Source: an uncultured Altererythrobacter sp. (GTDB lineage: Bacteria; Pseudomonadota; Alphaproteobacteria; Sphingomonadales; Sphingomonadaceae). Taken from it: a stretch of DNA of 64,000 nucleotides. The stretch lies in NCBI GenBank assembly GCA_946886565.1, contig CAMPIX010000004.1, positions 1 through 64,000 of the forward strand, in the 5' to 3' direction. The position numbers and the translations under genes are program-made. Of this stretch, positions 17,245 through 26,199 are shown piece by piece. Each line of letters begins with the position of its first letter. The stretch's first letter is position 1. Below the pieces are notes generated by a model. That model ran no database searches. It worked only from the letters and a program-made list of their open reading frames with translations, and was not told the DNA's origin.

Positions 17245-19406
17245 TGCGAGCCGATATGAACGACACGACTGATTTCCACGCTCGGTCGATCGGTATGCCG
17301 CCCGAGGGGACGTCGAGCCCCGAGGCGTTTCGCCGCGATCTCGAACGCTACTGGCTCCAGGCGCGCAATCTCAGGTACTGGCTGCTGGGCATCCTGGCGC
17401 TGGGCCTGCTGGCCGGCTTCGTGGTCACCATGCTGTCGACCGAACTTTACCGCGCAAGCGCACGGATCGAGATTTCGCGCACGGTCCAGAATGTGACCGA
17501 GGCCGAGCCGCTCGAAATCGAAGCCGGGGTGCTCGACCAGCAGTATTTCACCACGCAGTACGAGCTGTTGAAGTCGCGTTCGCTGGCGCAGCGGGTGGTC
17601 GACGAGGGCAACCTCACGCGCGACCAGGCGTTCCTGCGCGCGTTCGGCATGGGTAACGGCACGGGCGTGGCGCCCGGTGCGATCGAAGCCGCGCTGCTGG
17701 ACAATATCACGATCGAGCCGGTGAGCGATTCGAGCCTCGTGGACATCCGGTTTTCCAGCCCGGACCCCGAAGTCTCGGCCAATATCGCTAACCTGTGGGC
17801 GCGGCAGTTCCTCGCAGCCAACTACGAGAAGCAGTTCGGCGCCAACATCGAGGCGCGCCAGTTCCTCGAGGATCAGATCGAGGAATTGCGCGAACGCCTC
17901 GCCCTGTCCGAACGCGAGCTGATCGACTACGCCAACGCCAACGAGATCGTGATTCTCGATACCGGCGGTGACGAGGAAGGCTCGGAGATGGCGAGCCAGA
18001 CGCTGATCGGCGCCGAACTCGCCGCGCTGAACGAGGCGCTCGCCGAAGCCACTGCCGAGCGGATCGCCGCCGAAGCTGCGCTGCGTGCAGGCGCACGGGG
18101 CGACACGGCACAGACCGCGTCCGCCGGCCTTCGCTCGCGGCTCGCCGATGTCCGCGCCGAACTGGCCGAACTGCGCTCGCGCTTCGGGCCCGAATATCCC
18201 GAGATCAAGGCCAAGGAGGCCGAAGTGGCCTCGCTCGAAAGGGCGCTTTCGGGCGAGGACGACTTTGGTTCGAGCGCTTCGCGCGCGGCCTTCCGCGCCG
18301 CGTCGATGGAAGAGGACCAGCTTCGCCGCCAGCTCGACCAGGCGCGCGATTCCTATCTCGGCCAGCAGAACGAAAGCATCCAGTACGGCATCCTCAAGCG
18401 CGAGGTGGACACCAACCGGCAGCTCTACGACGCGCTTCTGCAGCGCTACAAGGAGCTCGAGGCGGCCGGCGCGGGCAAGAACAACATGACGCTGATCGAT
18501 CCCGCGCGGGTCCCGAACAGCCCCTACGCCCCGTCGCTCGCGCAGAACCTGCTGTTCGGCCTGCTCGCTGCGCTCGTTATCGCCATGCTGCTCGTCTACA
18601 TCCGCGAGGCGATGGACCAGACGCTGCGCGATCCGGCCGATCTCGATCGCCGTCTCAAGCTCGCGCCGCTGGGCCTCATCCCGCGCACCGAGTCGGACGA
18701 CATCATGGCCGATCTGGAGGAGCGCAGTTCGGAGATCAGCGAGGCCTATATCGCGGCGAGGACGAACATCACCTTCCTCACGCCCGACGGTGCGCCCTCC
18801 TCGTTCATGCTCACCTCGACCCGGCCCAACGAGGGCAAGAGCCTCTCGGCGGTCGCGCTCGCGCGCAGCTTCACCGGGCTCGGCAAGAAGGTGCTGCTGA
18901 TCGACGCCGACTTGCGGCACTCGGCGCTCGACGATTTCATCCATGTCGACGGCAAGGAAAGCCCGGGTCTGAGCGGGCTGCTGACCGGCCACGGCGATTT
19001 GCGCGAGGCGGTCGTCGCGATCCCCAAGCACGGGTTCGACGTTCTGCCTTCCGGGCGCCGCCCCCCGAACCCGGTTGAACTGCTCGCCGGCACGCGTCTG
19101 CGCGAGATCGTGCGCGAGGCGGGCGCTCACTACGATCACGTGCTGGTCGACGGCGCGCCGGTGCTCGGCCTTGCCGATGCGCTCGAAGTGTCGAAGGCGG
19201 TCGAGGGCGTGGTCTTCGTGATCGAGGGTAACGGAGTGAACTTCCGCGGCATCGAGAACGCACTCGCCCGCCTGCGCAGCGCCAACGCGCACATCTTCGG
19301 CGCCATCGCCACCAAGCTCGACCATCGCAACGCCAGCTACGGCTACGGCTATGGATACGGCTATGGGTACGGCTATGGCGAAGCGCACGATGCCCGGACG
19401 GTCTAA
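17244..19406 (+). CDS. Wzc-type polysaccharide co-polymerase / tyrosine autokinase
   Basis: A 720-residue inner-membrane protein. Residues about 35-60 form the first helix, followed by a Wzz domain and a long coiled-coil region (about 200-400, rich in ELAxLRSRFG repeats), a second helix near 435-455 (NLLFGLLAALVIAMLLVYI), and a cytoplasmic BY-kinase domain with Walker A TRPNEGKS near 535, VLLIDADLRHS and LVDGAPVLGLADAL. The C-terminus holds seven consecutive Tyr-Gly pairs (699-712), the autophosphorylation cluster. Phosphorylation cycles in such proteins set chain length and export through the Wza partner encoded just upstream. An alternative start at 17256 is possible. Confidence 0.93.
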   Translation: MRADMNDTTDFHARSIGMPPEGTSSPEAFRRDLERYWLQARNLRYWLLGILALGLLAGFVVTMLSTELYRASARIEISRTVQNVTEAEPLEIEAGVLDQQYFTTQYELLKSRSLAQRVVDEGNLTRDQAFLRAFGMGNGTGVAPGAIEAALLDNITIEPVSDSSLVDIRFSSPDPEVSANIANLWARQFLAANYEKQFGANIEARQFLEDQIEELRERLALSERELIDYANANEIVILDTGGDEEGSEMASQTLIGAELAALNEALAEATAERIAAEAALRAGARGDTAQTASAGLRSRLADVRAELAELRSRFGPEYPEIKAKEAEVASLERALSGEDDFGSSASRAAFRAASMEEDQLRRQLDQARDSYLGQQNESIQYGILKREVDTNRQLYDALLQRYKELEAAGAGKNNMTLIDPARVPNSPYAPSLAQNLLFGLLAALVIAMLLVYIREAMDQTLRDPADLDRRLKLAPLGLIPRTESDDIMADLEERSSEISEAYIAARTNITFLTPDGAPSSFMLTSTRPNEGKSLSAVALARSFTGLGKKVLLIDADLRHSALDDFIHVDGKESPGLSGLLTGHGDLREAVVAIPKHGFDVLPSGRRPPNPVELLAGTRLREIVREAGAHYDHVLVDGAPVLGLADALEVSKAVEGVVFVIEGNGVNFRGIENALARLRSANAHIFGAIATKLDHRNASYGYGYGYGYGYGYGEAHDARTV
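19338..19379 (+). repeat. In-frame Tyr-Gly codon repeat, about 12-nt unit
   Basis: Fourteen codons alternating TAC/TAT and GGN encode seven Tyr-Gly pairs. At DNA level the unit TACGGCTATGGN occurs three times in a row plus a leading TACGGC. Read in the next frame the same DNA gives ATG codons at 19351, 19363 and 19375, one per unit. Confidence 0.95.
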
Positions 19407-20610
19407 GGCAGGCACGCGAACCAAAGCCGGGTTACGTGTCAGGCCCGGCCGCGCGGTCGTGGCGGCGGCCGTCGCGCTGGTGCTCGCGGCCGCCCTGCTG
19501 GCTCAGGCGATCAGCGGAGCGCTCGCTCGCCGACAGCCGGCGCTGGCGGCGAACCTGCCGGTGCCCAACGGCGCCGCTTACGAACAGCTTGCAATGGTCA
19601 TCCACACCGCTGCCGCGATCAAGGGCATGGACCAGCGCGAAGCCGCGGAGCAGGCCCGTCCGCTGGCGATGCGCGCGCTCGCCCGCGACCCGCTCAGCCC
19701 GCGGGCGATAGCGATCGTCGCACTCGCTGCGGAGGGCCGTGAGGCGCGCCGCGCGATCCTCGAGGCCGGCACTGCGCTCAACCGCCGCGACCTCCTCCTT
19801 CAGGGGCTGATGCTGGAGGACCGCGTCGCGCGAGACGACTATCGCGGCACGATCGAAACGCTCGATGCAATGCTGCGGGTCCATCCCGAACAGCGCAAGC
19901 TGCTGTTCCCGTTGCTGCTGCAGGCGCTCGCGCAGGAACCCGCGGTGCCCGAATTCGCGCGCATGCTCGACGGCAGTTCGGACTGGCATATCATGTTTTT
20001 GCGCCATGCCGCCGGCCAGCCCGAGCTGCTCGCCAATCTGGGTGCGCTTCGGCTGAACAGCCGGCTCGAGGATCGTGCGTTCGATCAGCTTCTGGTCATG
20101 GGGCTGGTCGGGCAAGGCGAGCTCGATCTCGCCTACCGGGTGTACAGCCGGGCGACCGGGAGGCGGATCGGCGCACTCGGACCCGGGCCGATCGAGTGGA
20201 GCTCGGAACTGTCGCCGTTCGACTGGCAGTTCGCAGGCGAACAGGGAATGCGCGTCTATCCCCGCTCCGAGGATGGCCAGATCGAGCTCTATGTCCGCGG
20301 GGGCAAGGGCGGCGTCATCGCGCGCAAGCTGATCCGCAACCCGCGCGGCGATTTTGCAATTCGCGTGAACCATAACATCGCGCCGGCCAACGCGATCGAG
20401 GACGTCCGGCTCCGCCTGCGTTGCCCCAACGGACCTTGGCTGTTCGACCGCCCCTTCACCGAGGGCGCGACCACGTTCGCGATCGACCTTCCCCCGGTCG
20501 ACTGCAACTTCCTGATGCTCGAGATCCACGCCCGCGCATGGAGCGGCCAACCCCCGGTCCAGGGCACGATCGACCGGCTGGAGATCGTCTCGACCCCAAC
20601 CGCCAGCTAG
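19375..20610 (+). CDS. Exopolysaccharide-locus accessory protein, unknown function
   Basis: About 411 residues. The N-terminus is basic, then one hydrophobic segment (about 25-47) suggests a signal anchor with the rest in the periplasm. Residues about 60-240 are Ala/Leu-rich helices (AEQARPLAMRALARDPLSPRA, later RVHPEQRKLLFPLLLQAL) of TPR-like character. The C-terminal 150 residues look beta-rich and could be a carbohydrate-binding-like fold. I do not recognise a named family. The start is uncertain: ATGs at 19351, 19363, 19375 and 19390 are all in frame, and the first three lie in the kinase Tyr-Gly repeat with no clear ribosome-binding site, suggesting coupling to kinase translation. Confidence 0.7.
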   Translation: MAKRTMPGRSKAGTRTKAGLRVRPGRAVVAAAVALVLAAALLAQAISGALARRQPALAANLPVPNGAAYEQLAMVIHTAAAIKGMDQREAAEQARPLAMRALARDPLSPRAIAIVALAAEGREARRAILEAGTALNRRDLLLQGLMLEDRVARDDYRGTIETLDAMLRVHPEQRKLLFPLLLQALAQEPAVPEFARMLDGSSDWHIMFLRHAAGQPELLANLGALRLNSRLEDRAFDQLLVMGLVGQGELDLAYRVYSRATGRRIGALGPGPIEWSSELSPFDWQFAGEQGMRVYPRSEDGQIELYVRGGKGGVIARKLIRNPRGDFAIRVNHNIAPANAIEDVRLRLRCPNGPWLFDRPFTEGATTFAIDLPPVDCNFLMLEIHARAWSGQPPVQGTIDRLEIVSTPTAS

Positions 20611-20621
20611 CTCCGGCCGAG

Positions 20622-21449
20622 CTAGGTATCGAGCGCGATATCGGGCGCGTCTTCCTGCTTCATGCCGACCACATGATAGCCGGCGTCGACGTGGTGCGTC
20701 TCGCCGGTCACGCCCGACGACAGATCCGACAGGAAGTAGAGCCCCGATCCGCCGACGTCGTCGATCGTCACATTGCGCCGCATCGGCGAATTGAGCTCGT
20801 TCCACTTGAGGATGTAGCGGAAGTCGCCGATCCCGCTCGCCGCCAACGTCTTGATCGGCCCTGCGCTGATCGCGTTCACGCGGATGTTCGCGGGGCCCAG
20901 ATCATTGGCGAGATACTGCACGCTGGTCTCGAGCGCAGCCTTGGCGACGCCCATTACGTTGTAGTGCGGGATCACCTTCTCCGCGCCGTAGTAGGTCAGC
21001 GTCAGGATCGAACCTCCGCCTTTTCCATCTTCGGTTTTGGGGGGCATCATTGCCGCCGCGCGCTTGGCCACCGCCACCAGGCTGTAGGCCGAGATGTTCA
21101 TCGTCATCAGGAAGTTGTCGAGGCTGGTGTCGACGTATTTGCCGCGCAGCTCGCTCTTGTCCGAAAACCCGATCGCGTGGACCACGAAGTCGATCGTCTC
21201 CCAGCGCGATTTCAGCGTCTCGAACGCCGCGTCGAGCGCCGCCATCTCCGCCACGTCGCATTCGAAAGTGAAGTCGCTGCCGAGCTGCTCGGCGAGCGGC
21301 CTCACACGCTTGGCCAGCGCCTCGCCCTGGTAGGTGAACGCCAGTTCGGCGCCGTGCTCGCGCAGCTTCTTCGCGATTCCCCAGGCCAGCGACTTGTCGT
21401 TCGCAAGCCCCATGATCAGCCCGCGCTTGCCCGCCATCAACCCGCTCAT
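20622..21449 (-). CDS. fabI: Enoyl-[acyl-carrier-protein] reductase (NADH), FabI type
   Basis: A 275-residue short-chain dehydrogenase-fold enzyme of the FabI type: GKRGLIMGLANDKSLAWGIA is the FabI-specific nucleotide-binding start, the catalytic centre has YYGAEKVIPHYNVMGVAK with Tyr and Lys six residues apart, and VNAISAGPIKTLAASGI follows. It reduces enoyl-ACP in the last step of each fatty acid elongation cycle. The ATG overlaps the upstream YihY gene by 4 nt. Its 3' end lies 11 nt from the convergent exopolysaccharide-locus gene. Confidence 0.96.
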   Translation of the reverse strand: MSGLMAGKRGLIMGLANDKSLAWGIAKKLREHGAELAFTYQGEALAKRVRPLAEQLGSDFTFECDVAEMAALDAAFETLKSRWETIDFVVHAIGFSDKSELRGKYVDTSLDNFLMTMNISAYSLVAVAKRAAAMMPPKTEDGKGGGSILTLTYYGAEKVIPHYNVMGVAKAALETSVQYLANDLGPANIRVNAISAGPIKTLAASGIGDFRYILKWNELNSPMRRNVTIDDVGGSGLYFLSDLSSGVTGETHHVDAGYHVVGMKQEDAPDIALDT

Positions 21450-22495
21450 GCCGTTCCCTCTTTCGGTTCCTGTTCGTCCTGCATTCGGCGCGCACGCGCT
21501 TCCGCCCGCCGCCGGTCGTCGGCCTGGCCGATGCGGTTCTCCTCTTCCTCGGGAGTCTCGGCCAGCGCGGCGTTGAGTTCGGCGCCGATCACCATCCCTA
21601 GGCCGACGAGATAGAAAAAGAAAAGCGCGATCATCATCCCCGCGAGGCTGCCGTAGGTCGCGTCGTAGCTGAAGAAGCTGCGGATCGCGGGCGGCAGCGC
21701 CACGGTCACCGCGACCCACCACAGCGTCGTCGCCAGCGCGCCCGGCCACTTGGGATAGCGGCTGTCGCGGTAAGTCTTGGGCGCGAGCGTCAGGAACAGC
21801 AGGTAGAGCGAGCCGAACAGTCCGAAGGCGGGGATCAGGCGGCTGATCTGCAGCTCGCCGATCACGTGCGACAGCCACGGCAGATAGGCGTCGATCACCT
21901 CCTGCGCCGCACCGATGATGACCTGCGCGATCAGCGAGAGCATCAGCAGGATCACCGCAGCGACGATCACCCCGGCCGACAGCAGGCGATATTTCCAGAA
22001 CGCTTGCGTTGCCGCGGTGCCGTAAGCTCGGCGCAGGATGTCGCGGATCGTCTCGATCAGGCTCGAGACGGTCCACAGCGCGATCAGCCCACCGACCCAC
22101 AGCAGCCATCCGTTGCGCGACTGGACGACCTCGCGCGCGACTGGCTCTATCACGCTCCCCACGATGGGGGGCAGCGCGTAAAGCACGGCATCGATCGTCG
22201 CCGCACGCTCGCTGTTCTCGCCGACGATGGAGAAGATCGCCGCGCCCAGAATGAAGAACGGGAAGATCGCCAGCATCGCCATGTACGCGAGATTGCCGGC
22301 GTGGATGAACCCGTCGTTGTAAGCGCCGACCATCACCCGCTTGGCGACTGCGAACACGCGCGTGCCGGGGCCGACATGCTCGGCCACCCGGGCGCGCAGG
22401 CCGAGCTTCGCCTCGATCGCCTCCTTGCGCCGTTCTTCGGGCGAAAGCGTGTGGATGACGCGTTCCTCGGGAGCCGGGATATGTTCTTCGCTCAT
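21446..22495 (-). CDS. YihY/BrkB family inner membrane protein
   Basis: A 349-residue protein with about six membrane helices in the middle and charged ends. GFIHAGNLAYMAMLAIFPFFILGAA and SLAGMMIALFFFYLVGLGMVIGAELNA are the usual first and last conserved blocks of the YihY/BrkB family, once annotated as ribonuclease BN but now regarded as membrane proteins of uncertain role. The C-terminal tail is rich in Arg, Ala and Glu and probably cytoplasmic. It overlaps fabI by ATGA and starts 24 nt downstream of the J-domain gene, so dnaJ-like, yihY-like and fabI may form one operon. Confidence 0.92.
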   Translation of the reverse strand: MSEEHIPAPEERVIHTLSPEERRKEAIEAKLGLRARVAEHVGPGTRVFAVAKRVMVGAYNDGFIHAGNLAYMAMLAIFPFFILGAAIFSIVGENSERAATIDAVLYALPPIVGSVIEPVAREVVQSRNGWLLWVGGLIALWTVSSLIETIRDILRRAYGTAATQAFWKYRLLSAGVIVAAVILLMLSLIAQVIIGAAQEVIDAYLPWLSHVIGELQISRLIPAFGLFGSLYLLFLTLAPKTYRDSRYPKWPGALATTLWWVAVTVALPPAIRSFFSYDATYGSLAGMMIALFFFYLVGLGMVIGAELNAALAETPEEEENRIGQADDRRRAEARARRMQDEQEPKEGTA

Positions 22496-22519
22496 GGGCC
22501 CGTCAGGTGGCGGGATCGG

Positions 22520-23512
22520 TCAGACCCCCAGATCGGCACGCGGATTGCGGCTGTCCTGCCAACCTTCGAGCCGCTTGGCCAGTTCCGACACGTCCTCGGG
22601 CAGCGCGATCTCCAGCGTCACCAGCTGATCGCCCCGCGCGCCCGACCTGGCCGAAAAGCCCTTGCCCTTGAGCCGCATCGTCGTGCCCCCACTGGTGCCG
22701 GGTTTGACCGTCAGCATGACCGGCCCGTCGACCGTGGGGCAGCGCACCTTGGCGCCCGCGACCGCTTCGGACAGCGTGATGGGCAGATCGAGCCGCACGT
22801 CGTCGCCGTCGCGGCGGAAGAACTTGTGCCGGTCGATCGATATCGTCACCAGCCCGTCGCCGGCGCTGGCCCCCGCGGGGCCGGGCTCGCCCTTGCCCTT
22901 CATTCGCATCTGGGTGCCGTCCTCGACGCCGGCTGGCAGCTTGAGATCGATCGTCTTGCCGTCGGCGAGCGTGATCCGCTGATCCTTGCGCGCCGCCGCA
23001 TCGACGAAAGGCACGCGCAGGCGATAGGCGATGTCGGCTCCCTTGCGTGGCGGGGGCGGGCGTCGCTGCTGGCCGAAGCCTCCGCCCGGGCCGCGCGAGG
23101 CGCCGCGTGCGCCGCCCATCCCGCCGCCGAACAGGCCCTCGAAGATATCGCCCAGATCGGCCCCGTCCTGCTGGAACCCCTGGAAATCCTCGGCGCGAAA
23201 GCCGCGCTGGCCGCCGCCCCCGAAACCTCTGCCGGATCCGCCGCTCCCGAAGCCTCCACTGCCGCCCATGCCTGCGAACGGATTGGCCGGATTGCCCTCG
23301 GCATCGATCTCCCCCCGGTCGAAGCGCGCGCGCTTGTCGTTGTCCGAAAGCAGATCGTAGGCTTGCGTCACCTGGCTGAAGCGCTCGGCCGCCCTGGGAT
23401 TGTCCTTGTTGCGATCCGGGTGCAGCTCTTTTGCGAGCTTGCGGTAGGCGCTCTTGATGTCCTTCTCGCTCGCGTTGCGAGAAACACCCAGCGTTGCATA
23501 GGGATCGGCCAT
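22520..23512 (-). CDS. J-domain co-chaperone, CbpA/DnaJ-like without zinc finger
   Basis: A 330-residue protein. Residues 1-68 are the J-domain ([20 protein letters not shown] with the HPD tripeptide in [10 protein letters not shown]). Residues about 80-150 are a Gly/Phe-rich linker ([16 protein letters not shown]). There is no CxxCxGxG zinc-finger region; the C-terminal substrate-binding domains ([14 protein letters not shown], then [20 protein letters not shown]) follow directly. This is the class B layout of CbpA. It would stimulate a DnaK ATPase. It heads a run with yihY and fabI and is divergent from pdxH across 174 nt. Confidence 0.93.
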   Translation of the reverse strand: MADPYATLGVSRNASEKDIKSAYRKLAKELHPDRNKDNPRAAERFSQVTQAYDLLSDNDKRARFDRGEIDAEGNPANPFAGMGGSGGFGSGGSGRGFGGGGQRGFRAEDFQGFQQDGADLGDIFEGLFGGGMGGARGASRGPGGGFGQQRRPPPPRKGADIAYRLRVPFVDAAARKDQRITLADGKTIDLKLPAGVEDGTQMRMKGKGEPGPAGASAGDGLVTISIDRHKFFRRDGDDVRLDLPITLSEAVAGAKVRCPTVDGPVMLTVKPGTSGGTTMRLKGKGFSARSGARGDQLVTLEIALPEDVSELAKRLEGWQDSRNPRADLGV

Positions 23513-23686
23513 GGCGTGTTAGCTAGGTGAGGCAGTGGTCGGGCGCAAGCGGCGAGGCTTTCCTACACTTGCGTGCGGCGTTAGAGCCTTGGGGATGAGC
23601 CGCGTCTCGCCGTATATGCCGCATCGGGCCAGAGTCGCCGAACGGCGCTGCAGAGGGCGGATTTTTTCTCGCCAGGACAGTGTAAC

Positions 23687-24319
23687 ATGCGGTCCATGTC
23701 TCAAAGAAGCGCGATGACCGACGACCAGACCGCATTGCCCGAATCGGATCCGCTGGCGCTGTTCGACGCCTGGTTCGCCGAGGCGCAGGCGACCGAGCCG
23801 AACGACGCCAATGCGATGGCGCTCGCCACCGCCACGCGGGAGGGCGCGCCGTCGGTGCGGATGGTGCTGCTCAAGGGGCATGGTTCGGAAGGCTTCACCT
23901 TCTTCACCAACGCCCGGAGCCGCAAGGGCGAGGAGATCCGCGTCAATGCCCGCGCCGCGCTGCTGTTTCACTGGAAGAGCCTGCGCCGCCAGGTCCGCAT
24001 CGAAGGGCCGCTTGCCGAGGTGAGCGCTGCGGCGGCCGACGCCTACTTTCACTCGCGCGCCTTCGTCAGCCAGGTCGGCTCGGCCGCGAGCGACCAGTCA
24101 CGCCCACTGGCCGACCGCGCGACCTACGTGGCCCGGGTCGAGGCGCTGGCGGAGGCGTGCAAGACGGCAGGCGAAGTCCCGCGCCCGCCCTACTGGACCG
24201 GCTTTACGCTGACACCCGAGCGCATCGAGTTCTGGCTCGACCGCCCCAACCGTCTCCACGACCGCCGCCTCTACACCCGCGAGGGGGATGGGTGGTCCAG
24301 CACGCTGCTCTATCCGTGA
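23687..24319 (+). CDS. pdxH: Pyridoxamine 5'-phosphate oxidase
   Basis: A 210-residue FMN enzyme that oxidises pyridoxamine/pyridoxine phosphate to pyridoxal phosphate. Family features are [20 protein letters not shown], then [17 protein letters not shown] with FMN-binding residues, [26 protein letters not shown] and the C-terminal [15 protein letters not shown] segment. The ATG at 23687 has AGGA at a workable spacing; ATGs at 23696 and 23714 are alternatives. It is divergent from the J-domain gene. The stretch after its stop codon is a palindromic repeat. Confidence 0.95.
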   Translation: MRSMSQRSAMTDDQTALPESDPLALFDAWFAEAQATEPNDANAMALATATREGAPSVRMVLLKGHGSEGFTFFTNARSRKGEEIRVNARAALLFHWKSLRRQVRIEGPLAEVSAAAADAYFHSRAFVSQVGSAASDQSRPLADRATYVARVEALAEACKTAGEVPRPPYWTGFTLTPERIEFWLDRPNRLHDRRLYTREGDGWSSTLLYP

Positions 24320-24330
24320 GCGTCGCCCTC

Positions 24331-24453
24331 CCTCCGTTCGCCTCGAGCGAAGTCGAGAGGCGGGTGGCAGAGTGTCCCGACTTCCGCCTGCGGCGGAAGT
24401 TCATCCTGAGCGCCCACCCTGCGGGCAGTCGAAGGGCTCGACACGAACGGAGG
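24331..24453. repeat. Complex palindromic repeat, diverged relative of the 92-bp family
   Basis: The 123-bp unit starts CCTCCGTTCG and ends CGAACGGAGG, with inner hairpins (CTCGAGCGAAGTCGAG; CTTCCGCC/GGCGGAAG) and the TCATCCTGAGC...TCGAAGGGC wording shared with the repeats at 40339, 48934 and 54196. It fills the space between pdxH and the CDF gene, and its right end supplies the GGAGGT ribosome-binding site of the CDF gene. Confidence 0.75.
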
Positions 24454-24460
24454 TCGGGTG

Positions 24461-25408
24461 GTGACTGAGAAGCAAACGGACCGCGCCAGGCTGACCCGCA
24501 GCGCCGCCTACGCCTCGATCGCGGTCGCGGTGTTCCTCGCCGTGCTCAAGAGCTGGGCGGCGTGGCGCACCGGGTCGACCGCGATGCTCGGCAGCCTCGC
24601 CGATACCGCGCTCGATCTCGTCGCCAGCGTGGCGACGCTTGCCGGGGTGTGGGTCGCGGCGCAGCCGGCGGACGAGGACCATCGCTTCGGCCACGGCAAG
24701 GCGGAAGCGCTTGCGGCGGTGTTTCAGGTCATGCTGATCGCGCTGTCCGCCTCGGGCATCGCATTCCGCGCGATCTCGCACCTCGTCTATGGAGGGGAGA
24801 CCACCGCGGCGGGCGAGGGCATTGCGGTGTCCGTGGCGGCGATCCTCGCCACGTTCGCGCTGCTCGCGTGGCAGCGGCACGTGATCCGCCGCACCGGCAG
24901 TCTCGCGATCCGCACCGACAACGTCCACTACCAGTCGGACCTGCTGCTCAACCTCGCGGTGATCGCCGCGCTGGTGCTCGATCAGTACCTCGGGCTGTCG
25001 CAGGCAGACCCGCTGTTCGGGCTCGCGATTGCTGCGTGGCTGCTGTGGGGCGCATGGCGCGCGGGGAGCGAGGCGATCGATCAGATCATGGACCGCGAAT
25101 GGTCCGAGGAGAAGCGCCAGCGCTTCGTCGAGCGCGCCGCGCGCCATCCCGAGCTGACCAACCTCCACGATCTGCGCACCCGCACCAGCGGGGCGCACGA
25201 TTTCGTGCAGTTTCACGTCGACCTGCCCGGCAGCATGACCGTCGCCGAGGCGCACGACGTAATCGAACGGGTCGAGGCGGACCTGTGCGGCGAGTTTCCC
25301 CGTATGGAGCTGCTGATCCACATCGATCCGCAGGGCCACATCGACGAGCCGGGCAATCCGCTGGTCGAGGCCGACGAGTTCGGGAAACTGGAGAAAGACG
25401 CCAAATGA
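24461..25408 (+). CDS. Cation diffusion facilitator family metal exporter
   Basis: About 315 residues with five to six membrane helices and a cytoplasmic C-terminal domain. Metal-site signatures of the CDF family are present: GSLADTALDLVAS in helix 2, EDHRFGHGKAEALA in the loop, and NVHYQSDLLLNLAV in helix 5 with the His/Asp pair. The tail carries DFVQFHVDLPGSMTVAEAHD, the dimerisation domain that binds regulatory metal. It should export Zn or Fe in exchange for protons. GTG codons at 24458 and 24461 are adjacent; the second has the better spacing from GGAGGT. The stop overlaps the PhzF gene start by ATGA. Confidence 0.92.
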   Translation: MTEKQTDRARLTRSAAYASIAVAVFLAVLKSWAAWRTGSTAMLGSLADTALDLVASVATLAGVWVAAQPADEDHRFGHGKAEALAAVFQVMLIALSASGIAFRAISHLVYGGETTAAGEGIAVSVAAILATFALLAWQRHVIRRTGSLAIRTDNVHYQSDLLLNLAVIAALVLDQYLGLSQADPLFGLAIAAWLLWGAWRAGSEAIDQIMDREWSEEKRQRFVERAARHPELTNLHDLRTRTSGAHDFVQFHVDLPGSMTVAEAHDVIERVEADLCGEFPRMELLIHIDPQGHIDEPGNPLVEADEFGKLEKDAK

Positions 25409-26199
25409 AACTGCCCTACTGGCACGTCGATGCTTTCGCCGCGCACCCCTTCGCGGGCAATCAGGCCGCGGTCATGCCGCTCGACGAATGGCTCCCCGAC
25501 GCGGTGCTCCAGGCGATCGGGGAAGAGAACAATTTCGCCGAAACCGCCTTCGTCGTGCGCGACGAGACCGGCGAGGCCGACTGGGAGCTGCGCTGGTTCA
25601 CCCCGGCCTGCGAGATCCGCCTGTGCGGGCATGCGACGCTTGCCGCGGGGCATGTGCTGCTGGGGCGAGACGGCGGCGAGCGCGTGACGTTCCGCACGCG
25701 CAAGGCCGGGCTGCTCGAGGTGCGGCGCAGCGAAGCCGGCTACGAGTTGGCGCTTCCGGCAATCTCCACCGAACGCTCCGACTGGCCCGAGGCGGTCGCG
25801 CTGCTCGGCGCACAGCCGCAGGAGGTCTGGCGCAGCCCGGATGGCTACGGGATCTACCTGTTCGACAGCGAGGATGCGGTGCGCGCGCTCGATCCCGACT
25901 TGCGCGGTCTCGGCGCGCTCGGCGACGACCAGTTCATCTGCACCGCTCCCGGCCGCGAGTTCGACGTGGTCAGCCGGGTGTTCGTTCCTGGCGGCGGGGT
26001 CGACGAGGACAGCGTGACCGGCTCGGCGCACGCCGCGCTCACGCCGTTCTGGGCCGCGCGGCTCGGCCGCAGCGCGTTCACCGCGCACCAGGCCTCGCGC
26101 CGCGGCGGCGACCTCGCGTGCCGACTCGAGGGCGAGAGGGCGTGGCTCGGTGGGCCGTGCGTGACGGTGGTGGAGGGGAGCTTCTACCTCGCGGGGTAG
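25405..26199 (+). CDS. PhzF family isomerase/epimerase-like protein
   Basis: A 264-residue protein with the duplicated PhzF fold. It opens YWHVDAFAAHPFAGNQAAV, has NNFAETAFVV with the catalytic Glu of PhzF, WFTPACEIRLCGHATLAAGHV, and the C-terminal GGGVDEDSVTGSAHAALTPFW. Family members include PhzF and many uncharacterised enzymes related to diaminopimelate epimerase; without other phenazine genes here, phenazine synthesis is unlikely. The start ATG overlaps the CDF gene stop by 4 nt. Its last 16 nt overlap the convergent serine hydrolase gene. Confidence 0.92.
   Translation: MKLPYWHVDAFAAHPFAGNQAAVMPLDEWLPDAVLQAIGEENNFAETAFVVRDETGEADWELRWFTPACEIRLCGHATLAAGHVLLGRDGGERVTFRTRKAGLLEVRRSEAGYELALPAISTERSDWPEAVALLGAQPQEVWRSPDGYGIYLFDSEDAVRALDPDLRGLGALGDDQFICTAPGREFDVVSRVFVPGGGVDEDSVTGSAHAALTPFWAARLGRSAFTAHQASRRGGDLACRLEGERAWLGGPCVTVVEGSFYLAG

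Noticed and set aside
19338..19379. Short tandem repeat considered as a CRISPR-like array
   Set aside because: Units are 12 nt with no spacers and encode Tyr-Gly pairs in frame.
17124..19424. A 766-codon open frame antisense to the Wzc-like kinase gene
   Set aside because: It mirrors a well-supported kinase with Walker motifs; long antisense frames are common in GC-rich DNA, and the product has no recognisable domains.
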